This document shows, one piece after another, positions 45,578-54,045 of a stretch of DNA of 64,000 bases (positions are counted from its first letter, which is position 1; each line of letters begins with the position of its first letter). A model generated the notes under the pieces. It was not told where the DNA came from, made no database searches, and worked only from the letters and a program-made list of their open reading frames with translations. The position numbers were made by a program, and so were the translations under genes. This DNA comes from Clostridium aminobutyricum (GTDB taxonomy: Bacteria > Bacillota > Clostridia > Peptostreptococcales > Anaerovoracaceae): assembly GCF_017255415.1 (NCBI RefSeq), contig NZ_JAFJZZ010000001.1, forward strand, positions 186,001-250,000, given 5' to 3'.

Positions 45578-46849
45578 ATGAGAATACTTGTCAGAAATGG
45601 CTTGATTCTTGATCCGGATATAAATTTGCAGGAAATAGGAGATCTTTGGATCGAAAACGGTAAGGTAGTATGCATCAAGACAGCTTCCATATCTGAAGGT
45701 GAAATACCGGCAGAGGAAGAAGAGCTAACAATTGATGCCCAAGGGAAATGGGTCGTGCCCGGTTTGATCGATTTGCATGTTCATTTCAGAGATCCGGGAT
45801 TTGAATATAAAGAAGATATTTTTACAGGCTGTCAGGCAGCGGCAAGAGGCGGATTCACCACCGTTTGCTGCATGCCCAACACAAAACCGGTTATTGATTG
45901 TCCGGAAGTCGTGAAATATATTGATGAGAAAGTAGAAAAGGCGAACGGTGTCAATGTGTTGGCGGTAGGAAGTATTACACAAGGCCAAAAAGGAGAAACG
46001 CTTGCCGACATAAATGGAATGGCAGAACTTTTAACCAGATCGACGAAGGTGGTGGGTAAAGGAATCTGCGCGGTTAGTGAAGACGGTCGTTCTGTTATGA
46101 ATGCAAAATTGATGCTGGAAGGAATTCTAGAGGCAAAAGAGAACGGATTAATGGTTTTCTCACATACCGAGGATGATAGTCTGGCAGGAACGAAAATAGG
46201 TGAGGAACTGATTGTAGCACGTGATATCATGCTTGCAAAAGAAGCAAAAGCACCGATTCATCTATGCCACATCAGCACAAAAGGCAGTTTGGACATCATT
46301 CGTCAAGCGAAGACAGAGGGGGTTCACGTAACGGCAGAGACGGGGCCGCACTATTTTGTTTTCGATCAATCTTGTGTGAATGATGACGGAAATAAGAAGA
46401 TGAACCCTCCTTTGAGAGATCAGGAGGACGTGGAGGCTGTTATCGACGCTTTAAAGGATGGCACGTTGGATGTGATCGCAACCGACCATGCCCCTCACAG
46501 CAGTGAAGAGAAAGACCACGGGTATGAAAAGGCTATGAATGGTGTGGTTGGATTAGAGACCTCCTTTGCGGTGAGTTACACTATGCTTGTGAAGAACGGA
46601 ATCTTGACGCCATTGGAACTAATTGATAAAATGAGCTGTAAACCCGCTGAAATACTGGGGGCTGACAGAGGAACGTTAGCAGTCGGAAAGACTGCTGACC
46701 TGGCGATTATCGATATAGATAAGGAATACGAGATTAAAGCGGAGGACTTTCTGTCTAAGAGCAAAAACTCCCCTTTCTTAGGGCTGAAGGTTTTTGGAAA
46801 AGTAGAATATACCATTGTAAATGGACAAATTGTTTATGCGGCACACTAG
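45578..46849 (+). CDS. pyrC: Dihydroorotase
   Basis: A zinc amidohydrolase that closes carbamoyl-aspartate to dihydroorotate. 423 residues, type I class. The first metal site is VPGLIDLHVHFRDPG, then the segment GGFTTVCCMPNT, and the active-site ATDHAPHSSEEK near the C-terminus is complete. The ATG lies one base after the pyrI stop, with GGGAGAA inside pyrI, so the two are coupled. Confidence 0.96.
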   Translation: MRILVRNGLILDPDINLQEIGDLWIENGKVVCIKTASISEGEIPAEEEELTIDAQGKWVVPGLIDLHVHFRDPGFEYKEDIFTGCQAAARGGFTTVCCMPNTKPVIDCPEVVKYIDEKVEKANGVNVLAVGSITQGQKGETLADINGMAELLTRSTKVVGKGICAVSEDGRSVMNAKLMLEGILEAKENGLMVFSHTEDDSLAGTKIGEELIVARDIMLAKEAKAPIHLCHISTKGSLDIIRQAKTEGVHVTAETGPHYFVFDQSCVNDDGNKKMNPPLRDQEDVEAVIDALKDGTLDVIATDHAPHSSEEKDHGYEKAMNGVVGLETSFAVSYTMLVKNGILTPLELIDKMSCKPAEILGADRGTLAVGKTADLAIIDIDKEYEIKAEDFLSKSKNSPFLGLKVFGKVEYTIVNGQIVYAAH

Positions 46850-46878
46850 CCGCATAATTCTTAAAGAGGAGAAAGAGT

Positions 46879-47781
46879 ATGATTGATGCACTGTTAAAGA
46901 AGATAGAAGAAATGAACAATCCAACGGTGGTTGGGCTTGACCCGACATTGGACATGATCCCGTCCGGATTAAAAGCAGAAATGATGGAACAATACGGAAA
47001 GACGCCAAGAGCTGTTGCGGAAATGTTCTTGACGTTCAACAAGTGCATTATGGATAGTGTTTATGATATCGTGCCGTCCGTGAAGCCTCAAATCGCCATG
47101 TATGAAAAGTATGGGCTTGAGGGAATCCGCGCTTATTTGGAAACCATTGAGTATGCAAAGGAAAAAGGGTTGATTGTGATCGGTGATATCAAGAGAGGGG
47201 ATATTTCTTCTACCGCTGCAGCTTATGCGGCCCATATTGAAGGGACTCAAATTGAAGAGGAATATTTTGACTTGTGGAAAGAGGATTGGGTAACCTTAAA
47301 TCCGTATCTTGGAATAGATGGTATTCAATCTTTTATTGATGCGTGTAATAAGAAAGACAGAGGAATCTTTGTTTTAGTTAAGACGAGCAATCCTTCCAGC
47401 AGCCAGCTACAGGATATCCTGGTCGGTGACAAGACGATTTATGAAACTGTTGCGGAGCTGGTAGAAGAATGGGGCTCGCAATCCATGGGCACGATGGGTT
47501 ACAGCCGTGTCGGTGCCGTTGTGGGAGCTACTCATAAGGAGCAGGGGGAACAGCTTCGAAAGCGGATGCCGCATACCTTCTTCCTGGTGCCGGGATATGG
47601 CGCTCAGGGGGCAACGGGAGCGGATTTAAGAGGGTTTTTTGATAAAGAGGGTAAAGGATGTATCGTGAATTCCTCTAGAGGAATCATCGCTGCATATAAG
47701 AAAAATGAAAAGTTCGGAGAAGATATCGGTGCTGCTGCAAGAGAAGCTGCTTTAGAAATGAAAGCAGACTTACAGTACTAG
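46879..47781 (+). CDS. pyrF: Orotidine-5'-phosphate decarboxylase (type 2)
   Basis: Decarboxylates orotidine monophosphate to UMP. The 300-residue length and the sequence NPTVVGLDPTLDMIPS at the start put it in the longer, type 2 subfamily. The catalytic Asp-Lys array is GDIKRGDISSTAAAYA at about residue 100. LVPGYGAQGAT and VNSSRGIIAAY form the phosphate site. AAAGAGGAGAAAG precedes the ATG. Confidence 0.96.
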   Translation: MIDALLKKIEEMNNPTVVGLDPTLDMIPSGLKAEMMEQYGKTPRAVAEMFLTFNKCIMDSVYDIVPSVKPQIAMYEKYGLEGIRAYLETIEYAKEKGLIVIGDIKRGDISSTAAAYAAHIEGTQIEEEYFDLWKEDWVTLNPYLGIDGIQSFIDACNKKDRGIFVLVKTSNPSSSQLQDILVGDKTIYETVAELVEEWGSQSMGTMGYSRVGAVVGATHKEQGEQLRKRMPHTFFLVPGYGAQGATGADLRGFFDKEGKGCIVNSSRGIIAAYKKNEKFGEDIGAAAREAALEMKADLQY

Positions 47782-47795
47782 AATCAGGAGCGAAA

Positions 47796-48602
47796 ATGAA
47801 AAAGATTTTAACAGGAAAAATAATAGAACATGTCGAAATCGCAAGCGATGTTTTTAAACTGCAAATTCAGGTTGACTTTGAAGACGTGAAAGCGGGACAG
47901 TTTGTTAATATTTATCTGGATGACAAAAGCATGCTGCTGCCAAGACCGATCAGCATCTGTATGGCGGACAAGGATTCCATAACGATCGTTTATCGGATAG
48001 CCGGAAAGGGAACAACAGAACTCTCTACGTATGCAGTAGGTACAGTTATCAGAGTGAGCACACCCCTTGGAAACGGATACTTTATCGATGGTACGGCACT
48101 GGGCGGCAAGACGGAGACTTATGCCGACAGAAAGGTTGCGGTTGTTGGAGGAGGCATCGGGGTTCCTCCGATGGTACTGCTTGCAAAAAAATTGAAAGAA
48201 AAAGGCGCACTGGTGACTGCAGTAGTAGGATTTCAGGCCGAGCCTTTCTTAATAGAAGAGTTAAAGCTGTATTGTGAAAAGATTTATGTGGCTACCGACA
48301 ACGGCAGCGTTGGTTTTCACGGAAATGCGGTGCAGTTGATTCAGAAAGAGGCCATAGAAGCGGATGAATTTTTCTCTTGCGGACCGAAGGTAATGCTAAA
48401 AGCTTTAAGTAAGCTTTGTACGGAAAAGGCGATTCCCTGTCAAGTGTCTTTGGAAGAGCGAATGGGCTGCGGTTACGGTGCTTGCGTCGGTTGTACCTGC
48501 AAAATAAAAGTGCAGACAGAAAACGGTGTAGAAATACAGCAAAAGGGAGTTTGCAAGCATGGACCTGTATTCTTCGGAGAGGAGGTAGCTTGGGATGAAT
48601 AA
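47796..48602 (+). CDS. pyrK: Dihydroorotate dehydrogenase electron-transfer subunit
   Basis: The FAD and 2Fe-2S subunit of the NAD-dependent type 1B dihydroorotate dehydrogenase. 268 residues: an FAD domain with LPRPISICM, an NAD domain (VVGGGIGVPPMVLLAKKL) and a C-terminal iron-sulfur cluster with four cysteines in MGCGYGACVGCTCKIK and GVCKHGPVF. The stop overlaps the pyrD start by eight bases, matching the 1:1 complex of PyrK and PyrD. Confidence 0.96.
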   Translation: MKKILTGKIIEHVEIASDVFKLQIQVDFEDVKAGQFVNIYLDDKSMLLPRPISICMADKDSITIVYRIAGKGTTELSTYAVGTVIRVSTPLGNGYFIDGTALGGKTETYADRKVAVVGGGIGVPPMVLLAKKLKEKGALVTAVVGFQAEPFLIEELKLYCEKIYVATDNGSVGFHGNAVQLIQKEAIEADEFFSCGPKVMLKALSKLCTEKAIPCQVSLEERMGCGYGACVGCTCKIKVQTENGVEIQQKGVCKHGPVFFGEEVAWDE

Positions 48603-49527
48603 TGTAAAACTGAGTGAGAAAGACTTGGATTTAAGCGTGAATTTTGCCGGAGTTCTTTTAAAGAATCCGATTACCACAGCTTCCGGCACATTTTCTGCCA
48701 GAGAAAGCGGGGAGTTTTACGATATCAGCCAATTGGGGGCCGCGATTACAAAGGGTGTGGCTTCGGAACCGTGGGCGGGAAATCCTACTCCTCGAATTGC
48801 CGAAACCTACGGCGGTATGCTAAATGCTGTAGGCTTGCAGAATCCGGGGGTGGATTCTTTTATTGAAAATGAACTGAGTTATTTGAAAAATTTCGATACG
48901 AAAGTGATCGCCAATGTAGCAGGAAGAACCATCGAAGAATATTGCGCGGTAGTGGAGAAATTAAATGATACAGATGTTGCAATGATGGAAGTCAATATTT
49001 CCTGCCCCAATGTCAAGAAGGGAGGGATCGGATTCGGAACGAATCCGTTGATGGCTGCTGAAGTGACGAAAGCCGTTAAAGCCATTGCCAAAAAGCCGAT
49101 CATCATCAAATTGACGCCGAATGTAACAGACATTACTGAAATCGCAAAAGCAGTGGAAGCGGAAGGAGCAGATGCCGTTTCCCTAATCAATACCCTGCTC
49201 GGAATGAAAATTGATGTGCAACGAAAAAAAGCTATTTTGGCCAATATTATGGGAGGCTTTTCAGGACCTGCGATTAAGCCGGTGGCCGTAAGGATGGTCT
49301 ATCAGGTGCGACGTGCAGTTAACATTCCGATTCTAGGGCTTGGCGGAATCATGACCGGAGAAGATGTGGCGGAATTCATCATGGCAGGAGCAGATGCCGT
49401 TTCTGTTGGTACAGCTGCGTTAGTGAACCCGACGGCGCCCATCGATATTCTGCAAGAGTTAAAACAGTATATGATGGAGCAAGGCTTCAAGACGATAGGA
49501 GAAATCCGCGAAGCATTTACGGAATAA
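48595..49527 (+). CDS. pyrD: Dihydroorotate dehydrogenase, catalytic subunit (type 1B)
   Basis: An FMN enzyme oxidising dihydroorotate to orotate with PyrK. 310 residues. KNPITTASGTF, VNISCPNVKKGG (with the catalytic Cys of type 1 enzymes) and LGLGGIMTGEDVAEFIMAGADAVSVGTA are seen. It is the last pyr gene before a strong terminator. pyrE is not next but 14.4 kb downstream. Confidence 0.96.
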   Translation: MNNVKLSEKDLDLSVNFAGVLLKNPITTASGTFSARESGEFYDISQLGAAITKGVASEPWAGNPTPRIAETYGGMLNAVGLQNPGVDSFIENELSYLKNFDTKVIANVAGRTIEEYCAVVEKLNDTDVAMMEVNISCPNVKKGGIGFGTNPLMAAEVTKAVKAIAKKPIIIKLTPNVTDITEIAKAVEAEGADAVSLINTLLGMKIDVQRKKAILANIMGGFSGPAIKPVAVRMVYQVRRAVNIPILGLGGIMTGEDVAEFIMAGADAVSVGTAALVNPTAPIDILQELKQYMMEQGFKTIGEIREAFTE

Positions 49528-49538
49528 TTTACGAATGC

Positions 49539-49584
49539 AACATAAAAATGTTTCATAAAAAGTGAAACATTTTTATGTTTTTTT
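49539..49584 (+). terminator. Terminator of the pyr operon
   Basis: A 17-bp perfect stem: the arms occupy 49539-49555 and 49563-49579, and a T run extends to 49584. Its right arm contains the TGAAAC of the next promoter. Confidence 0.9.
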
Positions 49585-49590
49585 AGTCTT
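49563..49590 (+). promoter_or_regulatory. Candidate ECF sigma promoter of the SLH gene
   Basis: TGAAAC (49563-49568), exactly 16 bases, AGTCTT (49585-49590). The same boxes at the same spacing occur at 54046-54073 upstream of another secreted-protein gene, and the following ATTATATAGAAAT is similar too. TGAAAC-N16-CGTC/AGTC is the general form of ECF sigma promoters. The -35 box lies in the terminator stem of pyrD. Confidence 0.6.
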
Positions 49591-49627
49591 ATTATATAGA
49601 AATCATAAGACCGAAAAGGAGATTGAA

Positions 49628-50632
49628 ATGAAAAAGAATAAATGGACCAAGCTTTTACTGGTTGGCCTTGTTTGCAGCACGGTTGCATTGAATTATAGTC
49701 CGGCATTTGCGGCGAATAGCAGTTGGTCGGCACAACCTATAAGTGACTTTGTAGAGAATAAGATAGAGGCGCCCACCGTTTTAAACGATGAAAAATACAC
49801 AAAATATATAACGAGAGAGGAATTTTCTCAATTAATTGTCGGGCTTTATGCAAAATCTGAAAACATCAGCAAAGAAAATATTCCTACTAAAGAAAATCCA
49901 TTTAAGGACACGGCTAATATAGATGTGCAAAGAGCCTATTCTTTGGGGATTATTCAAGGCGTAGGTAAAAACACATTTGACCCAAACAAGAATATAACAA
50001 GAGAGCAGATAGCAACTATGTTAACTCGCTTTTTAAATATTAAGAAGATAGATACAAGTTCAACGAATAGCTTAAATGGTTTTACTGATAAAAATGATAT
50101 AAGCACTTGGGCATTTGATTCATTGGCTTATTGTGTGGATAATCAAATAATCCAAGGATCTGAAAATCAATTGCAGCCTAAAGAATCAACGACAGTAGAA
50201 CAAGCGATCACTATGTTGGATAGAATAGCCATTAAGAATAATTGGATAACTCAATCTAATGATTTGTATCTGTATGGATTTTTGCTTCCAAATAATACGG
50301 AATTAAATTATAAACTGATCGATAGTTACACATTTAAGTTAGAATTTAATTGGAATAATGTAAAAGATACTGAAAAAATTAAACAAGATTTAAATTATAT
50401 GTTTAATAAAAAATTTAAAGAAAACAAAAATCAAATAAATGAAATCATTGAAGCTGTAATAAAGACAAAACAAGGAGGATTTCATAGTGACGATTTTACT
50501 ATAAATGAATCTAAAACATATAGAATATGGGTATGGAGAAATGAATATACCACAGAAATAAATATTGAAAATTCTAGTGATATGGGTGAAATACCACCTA
50601 TTCCATCTGCTCCAACAAACTTAATCCAATAG
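49628..50632 (+). CDS. Secreted protein with S-layer homology (SLH) region
   Basis: A secreted, wall-attached protein of 334 residues. Signal peptide: MKKNKWTKLL ... YSPAFA. Residues about 50-195 hold two or three SLH-type modules (YITREEFSQLIVGLYAK, AYSLGIIQGVGKNTFDPNKNITREQIATML, LAYCVDNQIIQGSE and TTVEQAITMLDRI), which bind pyruvylated wall polysaccharide. The C-terminal 130 residues are Asn/Lys-rich with no known domain. I use the ATG at 49628 after AAAAGGAG; upstream codons belong to the promoter region. The candidate ECF promoter links it to the sigma/anti-sigma genes at 51.7-52.9 kb. Confidence 0.88.
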   Translation: MKKNKWTKLLLVGLVCSTVALNYSPAFAANSSWSAQPISDFVENKIEAPTVLNDEKYTKYITREEFSQLIVGLYAKSENISKENIPTKENPFKDTANIDVQRAYSLGIIQGVGKNTFDPNKNITREQIATMLTRFLNIKKIDTSSTNSLNGFTDKNDISTWAFDSLAYCVDNQIIQGSENQLQPKESTTVEQAITMLDRIAIKNNWITQSNDLYLYGFLLPNNTELNYKLIDSYTFKLEFNWNNVKDTEKIKQDLNYMFNKKFKENKNQINEIIEAVIKTKQGGFHSDDFTINESKTYRIWVWRNEYTTEINIENSSDMGEIPPIPSAPTNLIQ

Positions 50633-50664
50633 ATTTTGAAGATTGAACATTTTATAATATAATC

Positions 50665-50718
50665 AAAAGAGCATTTGTGCAGAGATACCAAAAGGGAAAA
50701 CTGCACGAATGCTTTTTT
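50665..50718. terminator. Bidirectional terminator between the SLH gene and the 229-residue protein gene
   Basis: AAAAGAGCATT and GTGCAG pair with CTGCAC and AATGCTTTTTT, with A/T runs on both ends. Confidence 0.85.
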
Positions 50719-50743
50719 GTTTTTTACGTTGATATTTTACATA

Positions 50744-51433
50744 TTAAACTGCAAAATTAGAATCTTTCTGATTAAAGCTTGCACTTGATGTATCTGAAAC
50801 AAAAGTTGTCCCACTTGGAGTGTTAACACCTTTACAGTATGTGTCAAAAGTGCTTTGAGATACATTAGGATCTAGTTTATTTAGAACACACGTTGATTTA
50901 GAATCAAGTGCAACATAGGTTCCATTCACGTTAGTAAGTGTTGTATTTGCAAATTTAGCATTTTTATAATACGCATTTGCGGGGATTGTTGACTTTGCAT
51001 TTGACGCAATTACCATTTCACGATAGATTTGAGATCCTTTATTTAAAGAGTTATACATTGTTGTTGAAATTGGTGCTTTATCTACAACAGAACCAAATTG
51101 AGTGACAATATATCTATTAGTTCCTTCAGCAGAAAACCAACTTTTCAATGTTTTAGTCCCAGTAGCTTTAGCAAGCGGACCGCTATGCCAAGTTCCGTTT
51201 ATATTTGCAAAAAGCCTGTAATATCCGTTGTTTTCATAGGCAACACCTGCATCTATCGTGTATACTCCATTATAAAAAACATGGAAAAATTCCGGAACTG
51301 TGTTATAACTGGCATCATTTGGATTTGGATAGGATGCTAACGCGTCTGTCGGTACGGTTAGGTCGCTGGATACCGCATTAAAAATATTTTGGGCTGGTGA
51401 TTTTCTAAACACTATATGTGCTCCTCCACTCAT
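50744..51433 (-). CDS. Unknown 229-residue protein, candidate sigma-controlled effector
   Basis: I do not recognise this protein. It has no signal peptide or membrane helix, although many Ser, Thr, Asn and Tyr residues give it the look of an extracellular, beta-rich protein (for example GYYRLFANINGTWHSGPL). Cys182 and Cys200 could form a disulfide. The start MSGGAHIVFRKS follows GAATGAGGTAAAAAA. Its promoter (51497-51524) and leader are near-identical with those of the 113-residue gene at 55.2 kb, and the promoter boxes match those before the UviA-like sigma gene. It may therefore be an effector released through the holin-like protein, as toxins or bacteriocins are in related systems. That is inference. 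Confidence 0.75.
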   Translation of the reverse strand: MSGGAHIVFRKSPAQNIFNAVSSDLTVPTDALASYPNPNDASYNTVPEFFHVFYNGVYTIDAGVAYENNGYYRLFANINGTWHSGPLAKATGTKTLKSWFSAEGTNRYIVTQFGSVVDKAPISTTMYNSLNKGSQIYREMVIASNAKSTIPANAYYKNAKFANTTLTNVNGTYVALDSKSTCVLNKLDPNVSQSTFDTYCKGVNTPSGTTFVSDTSSASFNQKDSNFAV

Positions 51434-51535
51434 TTTTTTACCTCATTCTTTCTTTAAGTCTTTAGATGTAACGGTTTGTTATCACGTGACATAAAGAAAA
51501 ACGAGAAAGTTTTTAATTTGTAAACCTTGATTTTT
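51434..51535 (-). repeat. Conserved promoter-leader cassette, copy 1
   Basis: The roughly 100 bases before this gene are strongly similar to 55563-55668, before another gene. Shared elements in coding direction: GGTTTACA, CGTTTTTCTTTAT, TCACGTGATAACAAA, a TTAA-AAAGAATGAGGTAAAAAA ribosome-binding region and the ATG. The encoded proteins are not similar. Confidence 0.85.
51497..51524 (-). promoter_or_regulatory. Candidate group V (UviA/TcdR-like) sigma promoter, 229-residue protein gene
   Basis: On the minus strand TTTACA (51524-51519), 16 bases, GTTTTT (51502-51497). TTTACA is the -35 known for TcdR, BotR and UviA promoters. The same pair of boxes is found before the sigma gene at 53240 and before the gene ending at 55221. 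Confidence 0.6.
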
Positions 51536-51580
51536 TGTTTTATCTAAGTTTCGGGATTGTTTGAAGATCAAGTAAAAAAT

Positions 51581-51614
51581 AAAGTGCGTTTCCGTGTTAT
51601 GGAAACGCACTTTT
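51581..51614 (-). terminator. Terminator of the ECF sigma/anti-sigma operon
   Basis: AAAGTGCGTTTCC pairs with GGAAACGCACTTTT, with a T-rich run after it on the minus strand. Confidence 0.85.
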
Positions 51615-51673
51615 CCGTTTTCTAATGATACTTTCCTTTTTATGAGATCAAGATGTTGATAAAAATCTATAAT

Positions 51674-52393
51674 TTATTTTTCAAAAGAAGAAATAACATC
51701 AATCATAGTTTCCTGATCTGAGACTCCGCTGATAGAAAGAAGGGTATTATTATCCAACAAACATACACCTCTTAAAGCTTCGGAAGTAGGGTCATACCAA
51801 ACATATAAATCGGTATCGTCCAGCTTAACTAATTTGGTTTCCGTCGCTATTTCTAAAGTCCCAGGAGTAGTGGAAGAGTTTATAATAATGCTAATTATAT
51901 GTTTGTTATTGTCACTGTAAATATAATTTACAAAGTATTCTTCATCAGCCAGTTTATCTATTCGGAGCTGTTGCAGTTCATATCCTTTAGGGATATAAGA
52001 GGGTATATAAAGGGCCGGATAAAATTCCTTTGCTTTATCAATATCTTTCGGCGAGGTTGTCTGATAAGATATGGCATCCTCTCTGACAGAGATATTGTCC
52101 GTATCATCTTTCATTTGATACATGATTTGATCCAGTTTAAATTTTGTAGCTACGGCTTGTTCTGAATTGATCCAAATAGCAATACCGCTTGAAAGAAAGA
52201 TAATGATTAAAAAACTTACAGCAACCTTTGAAACCTGATTCCACCCAAAAGATGATAAAAAAGATTTACTCATGAAAGAAAGGTCTGGCTGAGGTTTACT
52301 TCCGTTTGCTCCTAAAATATAGTCATCATAAATTTGTTGAAATTCTTCTTTTATTTTCAATTCTGAATCATTCCATTCATTTTTATTATCCAC
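51674..52393 (-). CDS. Membrane anti-sigma factor with DUF4367-like domain
   Basis: A 239-residue single-pass membrane protein. The cytoplasmic N-terminus (about 1-58, acidic start NEWNDSELKIKEEFQ) would hold the sigma factor, one helix lies at about 59-77, and the outer part (about 110-238) has the DUF4367 pattern YIPSYIPKGYELQQLRI ... YVWYDPTSEA. It overlaps the ECF sigma gene by eight bases, the normal arrangement for sigma/anti-sigma pairs. How the signal is sensed is unknown. Confidence 0.83.
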   Translation of the reverse strand: MDNKNEWNDSELKIKEEFQQIYDDYILGANGSKPQPDLSFMSKSFLSSFGWNQVSKVAVSFLIIIFLSSGIAIWINSEQAVATKFKLDQIMYQMKDDTDNISVREDAISYQTTSPKDIDKAKEFYPALYIPSYIPKGYELQQLRIDKLADEEYFVNYIYSDNNKHIISIIINSSTTPGTLEIATETKLVKLDDTDLYVWYDPTSEALRGVCLLDNNTLLSISGVSDQETMIDVISSFEK

Positions 52394-52943
52394 AGTCGAT
52401 ATCCTCCTTCCCTTTCTCTAAAAAAAGATATACTTCTTTTAAGCGCTTCAATCCTCTCTTTAAATGAGTTCGAGTAGTATTGTAATTGATATCGAGGATA
52501 TAGGCAATATCTTTAATATCAAGGCCGGCAATAAATCGAAGCTTGATAATTTGTGCATATTTCTGATCCAGAAGTTCCAATGATTTTAAGATTAATTTAC
52601 TTTCTTCTCTTTTTAGAAGAATAGATAAAATATCAGATTCAATAGGTTCAGTAAATTCTTGTTCGTTTGGGATCAATTCGGTTTCATACGTTACTGTGTT
52701 CCCCGATTTTTTATAAAATGTCTTTGCCTCATTTCTAGCTATCTGAAAAATCCAGCTTTTTGATTTTTCGGGGTCTTTTAGCTGATATAAAAATTTCCAA
52801 GCTTTTTCCATCACATTTTGTGTTAAATCTTCAGCATGACTTCTGTTATTGGTTAATACCATAAGAAATCGAAATATATCCTGGTAGTATATTAAAATAT
52901 GATTTTCAAAAAATGTTTTATTGTATTTTTTATTTAGTAACAT
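52386..52943 (-). CDS. ECF-type RNA polymerase sigma factor
   Basis: An extracytoplasmic-function sigma factor of 185 residues. Region 2 (YYQDIFRFLMVLTNNRSHAEDLTQNVMEKAWKFL ... WIFQIARNEAKTFYKK) binds the -10 element. Region 4 (LDQKYAQIIKLRFIAGLDIKDIAYILDINYNTTRTHLKRGLKRLKE) binds the -35 element. The ATG at 52943 follows AGGGGTG. The gene overlaps its anti-sigma gene. Candidate targets are the two TGAAAC-N16-AGTCTT promoters on either side (49563 and 54046). I see no such motif before this gene, so auto-activation is not indicated. Confidence 0.93.
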   Translation of the reverse strand: MLLNKKYNKTFFENHILIYYQDIFRFLMVLTNNRSHAEDLTQNVMEKAWKFLYQLKDPEKSKSWIFQIARNEAKTFYKKSGNTVTYETELIPNEQEFTEPIESDILSILLKREESKLILKSLELLDQKYAQIIKLRFIAGLDIKDIAYILDINYNTTRTHLKRGLKRLKEVYLFLEKGKEDIDCG

Positions 52944-53239
52944 CAAACACCCCTGGGAGTCTTAGCAAATCTCTTATATTATTCACAATTAAATATAGTG
53001 TTAGATTTAATTATAAACGGTAATGTTAAAATTACAAACACTTTTGAAATTATTTACATTATTAATATAAAAATACTGAAATATTAAACCAAATTATTAA
53101 AAATTTTACATTAAATGAAACAATAACCAGAATAAATTATCTAATCAAATAAATAAAGAATTTAAAAATAATTTGGTAAGGTTTACATCTTGTCCATTGA
53201 ATTCGTTTTTTCCCTGAAACGGGGAAAAGGGGTGTATTC
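52944..53239. other. AT-rich region between the two sigma-factor genes
   Basis: About 300 bases of very AT-rich DNA separate two divergent sigma genes. The plus-strand promoter at 53182-53210 is the only element I can support. TTTTCCC/GGGGAAAA at 53208-53228 can pair just before the ribosome-binding site, but its left part precedes the expected transcript start. Confidence 0.5.
53182..53210 (+). promoter_or_regulatory. Candidate autoregulated promoter of the UviA-like sigma gene
   Basis: TTTACA (53182-53187), 17 bases, GTTTTT (53205-53210), in the context GGTTTACA and CGTTTTTT. It matches the boxes before the 229- and 113-residue protein genes, where the spacer is 16. Auto-activation is known for TcdR. 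Confidence 0.55.
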
Positions 53240-53788
53240 ATGGATGAGAAAGGATTGCTAGAAATTTTACAACTAGCAAAAAATAATAACGAGGAAGCTA
53301 TATATTATTTGTTAAAAAAATTTGATTTACTAATTAAAAAATACGCTAGACAATTAAATTATGATTGTGCTGAAACAGATTTAATTATATGCTTGCTGGA
53401 ATTTACAAAAAAAGTACAGCTGAAGAAATTAGAAACGTATTCAGAAGGACAGCTTGTAAATTATATTGTTAACATCCTCCGTAATAAAAAAATCGATATT
53501 TACAGAAAAAGATGTTTAGACATTGAATTAGTTCATATGGAAGAAATTACAGAAATGAAAAATAATAATCAGATTGACGATCATATGAACCTACAATCAC
53601 TTTTAAACTCATTGACGGACAAGCAGCGAGATGTTATTATTGCAAAATATTTTCAAGGCTATTCTGACTTTGAAATAGGAGAAAACCTTAACATTTCAAG
53701 GCAGGCAGTAAACAAATTAAAAAAGCGATCTTTAGATAAATTACGTGAAATATTGATGGAGGATAGTTATGGAAAACCAAATTATTGA
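53240..53788 (+). CDS. UviA/TcdR/BotR-like (group V) sigma factor
   Basis: A 182-residue alternative sigma factor. The N-terminal part (LAKNNNEEAIYYLLKKFDLLIKKYARQLN, then CAETDLIICLLEFTKKV and LVNYIVNILRNKKIDIYRK) and the C-terminal region 4 (LTDKQRDVIIAKYFQGYSDFEIGENLNISRQAVNKLKKRSLDKLRE) fit the clostridial toxin/bacteriocin sigma group, and so does the phrase KKYARQLNYDCAETDLII. The next gene, overlapping by 20 bases, encodes a UviB-like protein, as uviA-uviB in Clostridium perfringens. There is no anti-sigma gene beside it, as usual for this group. AAAAGGGGTG precedes the ATG. Confidence 0.85.
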   Translation: MDEKGLLEILQLAKNNNEEAIYYLLKKFDLLIKKYARQLNYDCAETDLIICLLEFTKKVQLKKLETYSEGQLVNYIVNILRNKKIDIYRKRCLDIELVHMEEITEMKNNNQIDDHMNLQSLLNSLTDKQRDVIIAKYFQGYSDFEIGENLNISRQAVNKLKKRSLDKLREILMEDSYGKPNY

Positions 53789-53996
53789 AATCGCATCATC
53801 CCAAGGGGTATGGGCAGCTTTATCTATGTTTCTGATTTTTTATATTATTAGAACACAGGAGAAAAGAGATCAGAAGCAGGATGAAAGAGAAAAAAACTAT
53901 CAGCATTTACTGGAAGATTTATCTGCAAAATTAAATATTGTACAAGAAATAAAAAACGATATATCGGAGATAAAAGGAGCCGTTAAAAAAGCATAA
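53769..53996 (+). CDS. uviB: UviB/BhlA-family holin-like protein
   Basis: A 75-residue protein with one N-terminal membrane helix (about residues 8-26, SSQGVWAALSMFLIFYIIR) and a charged helical tail (EKRDQKQDEREKNYQHLLEDL ... IKNDISEIKGAVKKA). This is the pattern of BhlA/UviB holin-like peptides, which form membrane lesions and allow release of bacteriocins or, for TcdE, of toxins. It overlaps the sigma gene by 20 bases with GGAGGATAG before the ATG. The coupled sigma/holin order is the main support for an effector-release system. Confidence 0.88.
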   Translation: MENQIIEIASSQGVWAALSMFLIFYIIRTQEKRDQKQDEREKNYQHLLEDLSAKLNIVQEIKNDISEIKGAVKKA

Positions 53997-54002
53997 ATAG
54001 GA

Positions 54003-54036
54003 AATTACTTTTCCAATCGGGAAAAGTAATTTTTTT
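54003..54036 (+). terminator. Terminator after the sigma/holin pair
   Basis: AATTACTTTTCC pairs with GGAAAAGTAATT, followed by a T run. Confidence 0.9.
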
Positions 54037-54045
54037 ATCCATAAG

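Noticed and set aside
53215-53240. ECF -35 box (TGAAAC) before the UviA-like sigma gene
   Set aside because: No AGTC or CGTC follows at 16 bases; TTCATG there is the start codon. The hexamer is the loop of a small stem.
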